The notes under the pieces are model-generated. The model was not told where the DNA came from and did no database searches. It worked only from the letters and a program-made list of their open reading frames with translations. DNA of 64,000 bases, from NCBI RefSeq assembly GCF_022539315.1, contig NC_066313.1, positions 64,173,934-64,237,933 on the forward strand, given 5' to 3'. Within the stretch, counting starts at the first letter, position 1. Each line of letters begins with the position of its first letter. Origin of the DNA: Serinus canaria (Eukaryota; Chordata; Aves; Passeriformes; Fringillidae). A program made the position numbers and the translations under genes. Shown here in pieces: positions 36,301 to 48,388 of the stretch.

Positions 36301-37687
36301 GAAAAACCTGGATTGTGATCCTAAAGCTTTTTATTTGAGTTCTCAACTAATTGCTTACAGACATTGTAGTAACAAGTCAGGGCATTTACCTGTGTTCCAG
36401 TAAACAGTACAACAGCCACAAGAATAGCATATTCATTAGTCTCTGGGGTAGTAAAACACTATTATCTTCAATTTCAGTGTGTACAGTATCATTTACAAAA
36501 CAATTGTGTAGCACAGACACAGGAATAATTTTGGAAGGCGTCGAACGAATTCCTTCTTGAAAAATCACAGTATTAACTCCCCTACGCTTTAGGAACTGGT
36601 TTGACTGGGTGTACAGAAGATATTTCACAACATGAATATTTAAAAAATTAAGTTTAAAAGCTCAAGGACTTAAAATTCCATACCACAAATGTCAAATAAG
36701 TTTTAGAATGTCACAACACAAGTTCCAGAGTGAACTCAGCACAAATTCTGTGAATGCACCAATAGCAGTGTGATCTTTCCCATAAAAATAATTGGCAACA
36801 AATGCATCCTTGCAGGTCTCACAATCCCCACGCAACACAAGGCACTATTTGGATTGGAAGTATTGTGTAGTAACTGGGGCACACCCTGTGTATTTATCTG
36901 AGATTTCTGCACTTACTCACACAATAGATTTTTCTATTATTCAGTATAATAGAAAATTATTCAGTATTATTTATTTCAAGGGTGGCTTATCCTTCTCTTT
37001 CTAACTGTTTTTGGTGGACTGCCTATTAATAATGTTCGAAAATATACTATGTCCTCCAAAGGGATGCAGTTACAAACTATAATGAAACAGATTTACAGAC
37101 AGTATTCAGCCCCAGTGGGCTGAACATGGATTCTCCTGTCCCATTTTACAGTTAAACATTGTCTAGACTCCCTGCCAGTGAAGGTTTTGGAACTCTTTAT
37201 TTTGCTTTCAAAGTAGTTGGCATTCTACAAATTTGTAGTTTTGATGATTACCATAGGCTTTTTGTATTGAAAAATATATTTTCACAGTTAAGGGATTTTT
37301 ATTCGCGTATGTAAATTAATCAGTGGTAGTATATTCTGCAGTTCAGTTTTGATAATTGTTGTTTGCAGTGGGTTTTAAACAATGGACAAAGAAGAAAATA
37401 ACCTAAGTAGTTTTTATGTTTATTTTAATCTGCATCATACATGTCCATTTCTAATAAAACTACTGGTAACATCCAGTTCTACAAGTGAAAGAATCTGATG
37501 TACTTACTAACTCCTGTTTCTAAAACTCTGGAGATGAGAACTGAGGCAGCAAGGAGTATACCTGAAATTGAAGTTGCTCTTTTGCAAATATCTGCTACTC
37601 AGATACTTTCTTTTGTTTCAGTTGGAGCTTTGTAATGTTTTTGTACTTATCCTTATAGTGATAAGTAAAGACAAATCATTGCTTCTG
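33306..37687. other. Unassigned AT-rich non-coding stretch
   Basis: No gene is recognised. There is a short ATGT run near 33848-33860 and a GGTGATAAC-type triple near 36032-36068. The stretch at 34500-34940 is strongly AT-rich and holds an octamer-like ATTTGCAT at 34875-34882, to which I attach no weight. Confidence 0.55.
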
Positions 37688-37815
37688 TTATATAAATGGG
37701 GAATTTAGGCGAAGAGAGGGATAGAGGGATTTGTTCAAGGTCACTCAAGCACTCTAAAATAATGCTGGAAATGAATTTTTCTACTCCCAAGCTAACAAGT
37801 TATTAAATCACATTT
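37688..37815 (-). mobile_element. MIR-type SINE remnant
   Basis: The plus strand reads as an antisense MIR core: ATATAAATGGGGAATTTAGG with CGAAGAGAGGGATAGAGG, then GATTTGTTCAAGGTCACTCA AGCA ('agtgacttgcccaaggtcacacagca'), then AATGCTGGAAATGAATTTTT and CTACTCCCAAGCTAACAAG ('gctgggaatagaacccaggtctcctgactcccag...taacca'). About 120 bp fits in the right order. It is an old CORE-SINE relic with no activity expected. Confidence 0.68.
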
Positions 37816-37850
37816 CCTCTCAGTGTGGTATTATACTCCAATTTGAATTT

Positions 37851-37869
37851 GGGGGGGAGAGGGGGGTGG
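37851..37869 (+). repeat. G-rich run
   Basis: Seven G, AGA, six G, T and GG follow each other directly downstream of AATTTGAATTT. This is the most G-rich spot in the window and has limited potential for a G-quadruplex, though the loops are not ideal. It sits 35 bases beyond the MIR remnant. Confidence 0.85.
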
Positions 37870-40727
37870 TTTAGCTACTTTTGCTATTTGTAGCTGAAGG
37901 CATGTAGAAGGAAGAAGATGTTAACAATGAAAAAAGGGTCTTCTCTTACTGCTAGAGTGAAAAAAAGTGCTATAAACAAGTTTCATATCATAATACAGAG
38001 AAGGCAGAGCTATCTCATGGCACAAAGTTTCTATGTGTAACAGAAAAATATTAATGCCCATTCTCTCAAGGATGATATCAAAGTGTAACAGTTTACTATC
38101 TTGTATGAGGCAAATTTCCTTTCAGCCTGGCATTTAGTTATCAGCGTCAGTCTAAGTATATCAGTGATCCATGTTCAAAACAAGGAAGTAAGTTATGGCA
38201 AAAAGATAACATGATTACTACCTAATAATGAGGTATTTCAACAGAGCAGGGCACTTGAAAATGTGTGGGTGCAAATTCACTGAGAAGAGGGGCAGAGCAG
38301 TGTTCATTACATACCCATTCCCTCCCTCCACAGGAATGAGGAGCCACCACCAGGCTGACAGATGGGCACAGTGATCCCAAAACCTAAACCCCTTTATTCT
38401 TCAGAGAACCCAAAGCTTAATCAAAGCACACACAAACTTTCCTTGCGGTACTCATATTTGCAACAAATATCTGGGAAGCTTTGGATTTGGAAGGAGGAGA
38501 AAAGATGTGCAGCCTGGTACATTAAATATTTGAATATGTTTGCCTTTCCTTTGTCCCCTTACCTTACATATGTCATTTGTTTTCTGACAATGTGAACTAT
38601 ATTTGAGGTCTTGTCAAGCCCTGCCTGTGTTTTTACACAGAGAGAAGCATGTGGACACAGATGGGCTCTGTGGATGATTCTCAAGGGGCTGAGAGGGAGA
38701 CTGCTTCTTCTCTTTTCCTTAGAGGAGAAACTACAGCCATATCCTTCAGGTTTGGTTTAGTGATTTTGAGCTAACTTCTATATTTGAAGAACAAGAGGGA
38801 AAAAAAAAGGAAAGAAAAATAATTTAGTTCAGTTCTATGAATAACTGGGCACTTATAATTTAACAGCCCAGTTCTGATCCGAGTAAAACAGCAATTCCCT
38901 TGAAGTTGGTGAAATGGTGCTGGATTTACCTCAGGGCAGAATTTGGCCCCCTGTTAGTGATCCAGCTATTAATAGATTTGCATTGAGAAAAATCATTGAA
39001 TAAAATAATTACCTGTCTTGTCAGTGGAACTATTCCTTTTTTTTTTTTAATGTCCTACATAAAATCCTTAGACCAAAATTCAAAGGGATGTAGAATAAAT
39101 TAATTAATTGGGGAATTAATTGGGCCATGTTGCCTTTTTTAAAACTAAGCTGTGTTTTAGTTATATTTTGTTATGTGCCCAAAGGCTCCTGGGCATGGAT
39201 GGCCTATAAATACAAATGGATAACAGATCATTAAGAATAAAGCTACCACAAAATAGTTTCTCTGTTTTCTCCATACAGGTCTGAGAGCAATAACAGTGGA
39301 GCAGTAGTGAAGAAACAGCTGGGGCTGTGAGAAGATGCTAAGGAGAAGATTGTTTTGCCAACAGAGATGACTATGTTTCAACTCATTGTTCTTTCCCACC
39401 TCCTCGTCCTTCAGCCTCCTCCCCAGTCCTTCACTGACTTTTCATCTTTGCCCATGGTTGGCAGCATAAGGTAGCTCCCATTTCCATCCTGCTTACACTC
39501 TCTCTGATGTGATTCCTGCAAGAGCTGGTCTCAGGCTGCTCCTCCTTTCAGGTTCTTCTCTTCTCTTAGGCCTGAAACACTCCCTGCCTACTTTGCTCAA
39601 CCTCAGCTCCACCACGCCCACAAGTGCTGTGTAGAGCAAAACCCCATAGATCTGCAAGCCCCATCTTTATTTTTCATGCTTCCCTCTCTTTTTTCAGCTA
39701 TATGTTTTATTGATTTTTCAGGCAGTATGAAAATATATCTTACATTAAAAAAAATACTTAAAAAGAATCTTTTGACTTTACCAATTCTTGATGTAAAAAC
39801 CCACCTGGCATTTTGACAGCAAATGATTAAAAGCCTTTCTCAGTATTTTACAAGCAAATATGAATTTTAACAAGATAACTAAACTTACAGAAATGAAATA
39901 TTCTATTGTTGTCTAATGCTAAACTAGCTGTCAAGTTTGAGACACTTGCAGTTAGTTTTAGGAATTATTAGAATGAAGATATGTTAAAAAGAAATACAGG
40001 CCAGGTTTTGCTCATGTGTTGCAGATATAAAATTCAGATTTATAGACTCCTTGGATGACACCAGCAATAAAGTGGTGATTTTGTTCTGGGCTTTTACATT
40101 CTGCTCCACAGATTAGTATATATCATGTGTCTACATTTGTGCTTTAAACATACCAGTTCTCAAAGTATTTTCAAGCTAAGGTATGAGAGAACTTTGCTAA
40201 GAATGGGTTGTCAGGAATGCAGGAGGAATTAACTGAAAAAATTATTTTTTGCAAACTTACAAAGAGAGACAGTGAGAGAAAAAGTAGGCTTGAGGTGCCA
40301 GTGGAGAGAGAGAGAGGCAGAGAGGTCAGGAACTCAAACAGCTTTCTGTGGAGGATGTGGGAAAGAAGTGAGAGGGATTCACCACTGTTTAAAACTGCAT
40401 ATGAAAGAAATAACGTTAATGATTAAACGTAAGGTACACTGAAATAGTAGGAGACAGTGAGACCTCTTCACCTCAGCATAGGGAACAATGACAGAATATG
40501 GCTGAAATAGCACTGATATTCTTCCCTCACAATTACCCTCTTTTTATGTCCTTTCTAATCCCTGTGAAGAATCCTGGCATCCTATCTGTCAGTCAGGCCC
40601 ATAATCCCAGTGCCACTGATGGTTAAGGCACCATTCCATCAGAGCCTTCCAGCAAAGCCTTCAAAAGTCTGGCAGGTCCTTGTTGTCAGCATGCACATCT
40701 TCCACTTGTGCAGCCCCATACACACTC
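37870..40727. other. Unassigned non-coding stretch
   Basis: No gene is recognised. The part at 39400-39690 is pyrimidine-rich and locally GC-richer. A GA-rich run (GGAGAGAGAGAGAGGCAGAG) lies near 40302, and an A/G run near 38797-38818. Confidence 0.5.
38868..38951. repeat. Palindromic dispersed repeat, copy 4
   Basis: CCAGTTCTGATCCGAGTAAA (from 38869) and TTTACCTCAGGGCAGAATTT (from 38925) form an imperfect inverted repeat, with CCCTTGAAGTTGGTGAAATG between them. The wording matches the amniote repeat 'ctgatctcagttacacc...ttgaagtcaatggagt...ggatttacatcagggcagaatttggccc'. This is the clearest copy of the hairpin-like family seen in this window. I do not know its formal name. Confidence 0.5.
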
Positions 40728-41150
40728 CTGAGGAGTGGCTGAGGGAACTGGTGGTGTATAATCTGGAGAAAAGCAGTCTCAGGGAAGATCTTATCACTCT
40801 CACCAGTGACCTGAAAGGAGCTTGTAGGGACGAACGGGTCAGCCTCTTTTCCCAGGTAACAAATGACAGGGCAATAGGAAACGGCCTCAAGTTGTGCCAG
40901 GGGAAGTTTAGATGTTACATTAGGAAAAAAAATTCCTCACTGAAAGAGTGGCCAAGCATTGGAACAAAGTATCCGGGGAAGTAGCAGAGTACCCATTCCT
41001 TGGAGGTATTTAAAAGATGTGTAGATGTAGCACTAAATACGAATTAGTGGTGGACTTGGCAGTGCTGGGTTAATAGCTGGACACAGTGATCAGTCGGACA
41101 CAATGATCTTAGAGGTCTTTTCCAACCTAAAAATTCTGTAATCCTATGCC
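40728..41150 (+). mobile_element. CR1 LINE, 5'-truncated 3' part
   Basis: This copy is in sense orientation. It starts within the ORF2 C-terminus (EEWLRELVVYNLEKSSLRED, LKGACRDERVSLFSQVTNDR, then GNGLKLCQGKFRCYIRKKN) and keeps one open frame from before the element to about 40984. The 3' UTR follows (GGAGGTATTTAAAAGATGTG, GTGGTGGACTTGGCAGTGCT), ending in GATCTTAGAGGTCTTTTCCA and the tail AAATTCTGTAATCCTATG, two degenerate octamers. The length is about 420 bp, a typical short CR1 truncation. Confidence 0.95.
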
Positions 41151-44100
41151 AGAACCTACTTCTAGAACCTACAGAGGACAGATTGCTTTCAGGATGTGTT
41201 AAATTTTCTGTAGTGCTCTTGCAGTACCTCTTCTCTAATTTTGGTGCTGTCTTTTTGGCTTATGAATAGCACTGTCTCAATGCCCGTGAAGAAAGTGATG
41301 TGGACTGGAAATTTACCTAGATTCATCAATATTAAAGTGTTATTTTAAAACAGTTTGATTGAATTGAAGTTTACAAACAGATAGTCAGCGCTTACAACTC
41401 TAGCTATGTCAGTTGTGATTGCTCTGAATGCACCTTTTTACCATGTGATGTTTTGAATCATGTGTTTTTGTATCTGTTTCATATTCAAATGCCAGTCTTG
41501 AACAATCAAAGAAGTTTGGGGATAACATTGCATTTCCCAAGTTGTGACACTAGTATGTGAGACAGAGTTTTGAATTTACTTATTCCTTTAAAATAAGTTT
41601 TTCTGCACAGTCATATCTTCCCAGCCAAGTTCAGCAAGTGAAAAGCTCTGAGTAAAACAATGCTCCATGTGCATGGATATGGCAGAATTTCATCTATGAA
41701 TGTCAACGTGTTCTCTTTGTGAGCATGGAAATTCCACTTCTTTATGTATGACCAAAAATATAAAAAACCCTTAATATATTAGACTCTTAGTTCTTCTTCT
41801 GTGGCATTGGTGTTCCCATTATGAAGACAGCAAAATGAAGAGATTGGGATGCTGAATGAGTGCCTGGCTTAAATACGCAGAAGTCAGGACGGGGGGAGTT
41901 TCACTCAAGAAAAGTCTTAGCCAACTCCAGCAACATTGTTCATGGACTTGCATTCAAAATACCTCTAAAAGTTCGGCTGAGTTCACAAATCTGAGGTAAA
42001 TTTGCAAATATTACCTTAAGAACAGCTAGAATCATATATCTCCCTACAGCACCCTCTCCCAACATTACTTCTCTGGCTCTAACTTGAGAGCTACTAATGC
42101 TATCATGAATCAAAGAAGGCCAAAATGGAAGAGAAAAAAGAGAACAAGGAAATCAAACGCCTCAGTGCACTTGTCTTTGTTGGAATGTTTACATCAGCTA
42201 TTAATATGTATGTCTCTACAAAACCCATGATTTTTTTCTGTTTGGGAAAGAGTAAGACCTGTGTAAGACGAATGTGAGGCACAGTCTTCAGACTAGGTTT
42301 AAATTCACAATTAGCCTAATTTTAATTTATAAAATTCCTTTGAGAAACTAAAATTCAATATGAGAAGGTGTGTATAATGTAACTATTATAAAGAAAATCA
42401 GACAGTACTTTGGTATCCTGTAAGACAGGTTTTTGAATTAAGCAGAATGCATGCAATAAAAATGTAACCAAAAGGATTAGCATAAGTAACTGAAAAAATC
42501 TGATTATAAGAAGGCAAAGTAGTTTAACACATGACCACATTCATAAGTATGAAATATTATCATTCTATTGTCTATTCTTTCTGTGAAAAGTTAGCTCCTT
42601 CAGGAATGTCTTAATGAATAATAAAACTGACTTGATTTTCCCACTGCAGTCAACTTTGCTGTCAGGCTATTAATGATTCATAATGACTGTATGTTTAATA
42701 GTTTTATGCCAGATAAAAGCCGTCCAACAGAAGCAAGTAGCCAGTGTCACTTCTGCAGCTACTCTCTTGATATTTTCAGTAATATTGGTAAAAACAATCT
42801 CTAAAAATGCAGAACAGCTGAGTTACAGTGGGAAAATGCTTTTAAATCACCCAATAACATCAGTGCTGAAGTCACATAAAATTCTTTATTACATTACCTC
42901 CGCTGTAGAAGAAAACACAGAGGACAAGATTGCATGAGGTTCATAAAGAATAGCATATTTTCCTGTTCATATCATTTCATATTCTTGTATATTTTATTTT
43001 CATAATGCAGTGATTTGGATAACACGACTAGCCAATGCTTAAATGAGAATAAAATGTGTACTCTGAGAATAGCTGAGAAGAATAACACTCAAATCAGTTC
43101 TGCACAAGATGATAAACACCCAGACTGCTCTGAAGCTGCAGGAGTTTATCTACTGTATATGTAAATGTTTTTCTTTTCTTTGAGGAAAGCCTTTGCAAGA
43201 ACAATGTCCTTTAACAAAGGTCTAAAAATGCATGTGAAAACCAAACATAATAACACTGTTATTCTGCCACTTATTAACAGAACAACAGGCCTTACAACAA
43301 TTAGATATGAATATTGCAAACTGAATTTAATATTAAGCTGTCTTTGAAATGCCACTTTGCAGCAGGTTTTCAAATGCTTAAAGCACAGCGGGAGGCTAAC
43401 TCCATCTTCAAATATTAAATCAAAACCTTTTTTTAACCTGAGAAATCTTTCTGAAGGCAAGTTCTTCTATTCAAGAGAGAATTATTAAACTATCAGGCAA
43501 GGAAACTAAACCTTACAGCCATTCTTGGCATATGGTGTGTACCCACAATGACTAAAAACAGTAATGAAAAGGATTAATAACATCTTAGAGTAGTGTGTGA
43601 GAACATTCGTAACCAAACACAGGGTATAAACAGCTAATAAGTCCAGTGAATTGGAAACAGCACATACTCAAACATGGTCCCACTTTCTCAGCTAGAAATC
43701 TCACATTAAATACAAGTCAGTTAGAAATGTTTCCTACAGCCAGTTACGTGCCATTGAGAAGACCAAAGATCTCTAGAAAATGGTAAATGCAAGGACATCT
43801 CACTGAAGAACACCATAGGAGAATCACAGAAACACATTCTGTGCTTGAATACCTGCTCCTAATAGCAGCAGGAACTGCATGCAGTCTTGATATATTTGGC
43901 CCATATTAGTGACAGAAACCACGTATTAAGACATATAAAACAATACATCTCACAGAATTCTGTCCAATCCACTCTTTAATGTCCCAAGTGAAAAAGCTTC
44001 CCTTGGAAGATAGCCTAATAGTGACAATTGGCAGGAAATATACCTGGCTATTTTTCCTGCATTTATCTACTGTTTTTCTCTTCAGCCTTAGTTCAGCTGT

Positions 44101-44219
44101 GCCAGGACTTGCATCAGACAATTCTTTTCCGGCCTTGACAGTTCCAGGGCATTTTCAAGGTGTTACACTCTTCCTTTAAACATTGTTACGTACATTTTTC
44201 ACATTTCGCTTACTAATTC
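41151..44219. other. Unassigned AT-rich non-coding stretch
   Basis: No gene or transposon is recognised. The part at 43160-43470 has fewer homopolymers and could be a conserved element, but that cannot be judged from one sequence. Confidence 0.5.
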
Positions 44220-44760
44220 CCACCCCCTCCACCCAATGTCAACAATTTCTTGTTTCCTAATTACTTTGGCACTTTCCAAATTGCAATCCTGATAATGAGA
44301 TATCCAGGGAGGAATGCAGTACCGTGGATGGGATCACACAGAGTCCTAGTGGAAAGGACTACTGCTCTCTTCATACTCTGTGGTGAGATGCCTCATTCCA
44401 AAATGGATGGCATTTTTTTTTCCATTGCTTCACACCACAGGTCAATTTCCCATTTAGTAATGCTTTCTTCACCCCACATAAATCCTTTCAGTTTCTGTGT
44501 GGTATTGGTATTTCAGATTATTTTGTTTGTTAACTCACGCCAGCTCAGCATGTAACTGAGTTTTCTGTTTTCTATCCTAATCTCTTTGGGATGCCTTTTA
44601 TTGCTCTTCTACCTTTGTAATTAATCCTCTCATTGAATTTACTATCCTCCAAATTATTAAAGTAAAGGTTAGATAGAAGACTGAACCTAAACCCCACTGA
44701 TATTCTTTAAGCTGCTTCCTCATATGGGAAAAAAATGGCATCAATTGTCACATCCGTAAT
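44220..44760 (-). mobile_element. Possible ancient CR1-like LINE remnant
   Basis: The block around 44630-44710 (ATTGAATTTACTATCCTCCA, AATTATTAAAGTAAAGGTTA, GACTGAACCTAAACCCCACT, GATATTC) matches in antisense the order of an old CR1/L3 RT segment ('ctccaaatcattaataaagatgttgaataagactggacccagtacagaccc...ccccactagatat'). Around 44440 is GGTCAATTTCCCATTTAGTA, which also fits such elements. No frame is left and the limits are uncertain. Confidence 0.38.
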
Positions 44761-47700
44761 TTTCACATCACTTGTTCACATGATAAAGGCCCTGACTGAA
44801 AATATTTTCATGCTTGTTTTTTTTTTTTGTTTATGAAACCAAAATTTGTATGCATTTCATCTACTGTTCTCTTTCTAATTTTTTTCCTTTGGACTATTTC
44901 CACAGCACCACAATATCTCTCTGTGATTACTCTGCATGTGTGACCTCAAGCAACCTACCATTGTTGTTTCCAAATTGGGAAGCAGGCAGGCACATGTCCT
45001 GGAGGAGGGTAGCAGGCTCTGGATTTGCCTCTCAGCTGGTATCTGCCTCCTCCCATGTGAGATGGTGCCAACTAAGACGTTTTTGTTTTGTTTATGAGAA
45101 GTTTTTTGTGCAGGGAGGCAGTCTCAGCTGCACCACTGTGCTTTTGGTGGCCACATCCTGGGCCACCCTGCTGTGAGGTTCTGGCAGGGCTTCTCCATGT
45201 CTGCTTCAAATTTTAAGCTCACCTGCTTGATTTCAGGCTGAAGTAGAAAAAATTCTCCAACAGCCAGCTGGAGAAACTGGAAATAACAGCAGCATGTCTT
45301 ATATACCAGGTCACATTGAATAAATATCAAGACACAATTCAGCTAATTTTCACATGACAGAGTTCTTTTGAGAGTAGGTGTCTAAGAGCCCTTAGGATTC
45401 TAGGAGAGGTACACCATGCTCAGGAATTATGGCTACACTTGAGGTTCATATACACTAATATAGACTCATGTAATGCCTGTACCCTAATAATATTTGGAAT
45501 TTATAAAATTCAGTGACCTGCCTTCACTCCCAGTGTCAATGTTAACAGGAATATCTGGCTGTAAATATATTTAATCCCTTCTGATAACAGTGTTGCATGC
45601 TTATGGACAGGAACAGGGGCTGGTAGGATGTATCCTTCCCTCAAGTACCCTCTACTTTCTCCATAAAGTTATTAGCATGTCCCACCATAATAGTCTTTGC
45701 AAGCACTTTGCATCAGTTTTGAAATTCCCTGACTCACATAAAACATATTGCATGTATTGTTTTCACTTCTCCTTTTTATGTTATTATAAATGTCCTGGAC
45801 AGTCTCTCAAGAGCAAAGCTTGCAGTTTTAAGTCCTTTGTCTCCTTTTGTGTGGTGATCTGCAGCAGGAGTTCATTCTAATTATTTCTTTTTATGTATTT
45901 ATTAATTGCTAATAACTTTATGCACAAAAAGTTGCTGTCACAGCAGTCTTCCAACCTGAAACTGTGGCATTAGCACTATATTTTGACATATAATGTTACT
46001 CTCCAGCATCTTCTTTTTTCACCTCTTCACTTGAGAGAACACCTGAGATTTTATTTCACTTACAATAATCACTCAAATAAATTTCAGCTATAGCCACCAT
46101 TTCAGAATTTATAAATGCATTGCATTTTTCATGTTTATTTTTTCCAAATATCTCTAAGCACTCCAGTTCATCGATACTTTACATGCTTCCATGTATTTCC
46201 ATCTTTCTCCACTGTGTGAGTGGATGCACCATGATTCCTTGTAAAATTCAGATCTCATTTTAAGAGTAACATGCCATTTCTTCCTACAATTGAACCAACC
46301 AAAAGCAAAGCAAACGAAATAAAAGAAAATTCTCAGAAACCTCAGATTTGAATGAGTTTATTTTTTACTTATTAGCCTAAATTAAAGCCTAAATAAAGCA
46401 AGCAAGTTTCTTACTCCTCCATAAATATTTTGCTGACGTTTTATAGTCTTTAGCGCTGATCTATCTTCTTACCCACTCCTAATATGGGAAGGAAATCGTG
46501 CTATCATTAGGATTTGTCTATTTTCAGATCTATTTTAGAATTCCTGAACTTTTTCTCAGTAAATTCCATAAAGTAAGGTCAAGTGTGTCTGAGCTGTTCT
46601 GGAAATTCCCTGGCATTACTTAGGAAACCTCTCATTTTTATTAGAACAGTGTAAGATGGCTATCTGGAGGTGGATGACGCTAACCTTTCCTGCCGGAAGT
46701 CCAATTATTTTTTTATATTCTGAAGTGTCAGCAAAAGGATTGAATATCTATTTTCTCTTCTAGTGTTTCTCTTTAAATTTTTTTGGGATTCTGTTGTCTA
46801 ATAAGGTTGTCTCAATGCCATTACCTTTTCAATGGCAAAATAGCTATTGGAGTAAATAAGTTTAAAATGTTTTGTTCATGATCTCTTAATTTCCCTTTTC
46901 TGGATCTCCCATCTCTTATTTCTTGACTCACTACCTGTCTTAATGCCTTTTGATCCTCATCATGCCATTTGCCTTGTTTGCCTGCCTGCATTCTTCAGCA
47001 GTCATGTAAGTCTCTAAATCACTGCCTCAGAGGAAACCAAACAACAGATACAAGTGAGGTTGACATTCATGTTATTTAACTCATCAAAAAGTTAGATATT
47101 TAGCCTAGGTGAACTGTCCTAGCTTCCTCTGTTGTCAACCCAGAGAGAATGGTAATTCCAGCCTGTGATATAATCCATACAAGTTTCTAAACAAGGTGTA
47201 ATAAATCATCTGTGGAGATTTGCTCTGGACATGTCCAGTTCTTTCCATCACTTTTGGGAAAGAATGGATGCTGACTATCTACTTGCCTCCCATACAGACA
47301 GATGAATTTAGAAGAGAAACTTTTATATTTTCCATGCTCCCTAAAAACTGAAATCAGCCATACCACTGTATCAAGACACATGGATGTTTTCTTGTGCCTT
47401 TGATAAAGGTTTTAAGAAAAGGTACACACTAGAGGTGCTATCTGCCAGATGAACATCAGCACTCATTAATTCACCTTTGGAGTTCTCATTATTTTCCTCA
47501 CTTTTAATACCCACCGCATGTCTCCTGGAAGTGGGACATCTGGCAACAAAGTGGGAATGTTAAATCCAGAGTAACACACTGAATGAACCAAACTAGTACA
47601 GGAATGGGGGTAATAAACATTTTTCTTTTTTTTTCTTTTTTCTTTTTTAAAAATAAATCTCAGTTACTGTGTTTTGTGTCATTTGTAGTTATGGTATGAC

Positions 47701-48183
47701 CTAGTTTTAGAGCATGTGAACCCTCAGCTCATAAGGAGTTTGGTAACTGTTAGCTGTGATGGATTTGGCACAAGCACCAGTGGTGGAATTTACCTGATTG
47801 GGAGACACAAGTTACAGAATTTTGGAATAGAGAGATCTTAAAGCATAAATCTTCTGTATCCTGGATGATTATTTTAATAGTCTCATTATCATATATACAT
47901 AGGTAGCACTATAATAATTAAAAAAAAACAACTAAAATAGTGATTTTATTGTCTGTAAGTGCTTCTCCTAGTGTCTAACTGTAACCATTTAGGAGTTGAA
48001 GACTACATGAATAGATCAGTCTAAATTTCCTTTTACAGTGAATAGGAAAAAATCCTCCAAAACACAGTTCTCTGCAGATGCAGCAAATGCAAAGTGAGAT
48101 GAATCATCTTCCAGGGATTCTTTGCCCACCAAACATGGAAAAATCCAACTTTTAAATAGTCAGCATCAGAGGGAATAAATACC
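44761..48183. other. Unassigned AT-rich non-coding stretch
   Basis: No gene is recognised. There is a T12 run at 44817-44828 and a C/T-only tract at 47620-47648. The rest is unique-looking. Confidence 0.55.
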
Positions 48184-48264
48184 ATACAAAAAAACCAAAA
48201 AAAGCCAAAAAAAAACCAAAAACCACCAAACAACCAAACAAAAACAACAACAAAGAAACAAAAA
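48184..48264 (+). repeat. A/C-rich low-complexity tract
   Basis: About 80 bases consist almost only of A and C, with many AACC and AAAACC words and just two or three G. The complementary composition recurs at 61667-61815 as T/G. There is no regular repeat unit, so this is not a clean microsatellite. Confidence 0.85.
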
Positions 48265-48388
48265 GGAATGTAGATGTCCAAACAAGGCAGCTAATTTTGC
48301 ATTTATTGTTTGTTTCATGCACACGCTTTTCAGGTCTGTGAAAAAGCCCCTTAATCTAGAAGAAAGTTAAGATTTCATGTATCTTTCC

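Noticed and set aside
37851..37869. Strong G-quadruplex
   Set aside because: Only two long G-runs and one GG are present, so a stable four-run structure would need loops of zero length or only two tetrads.
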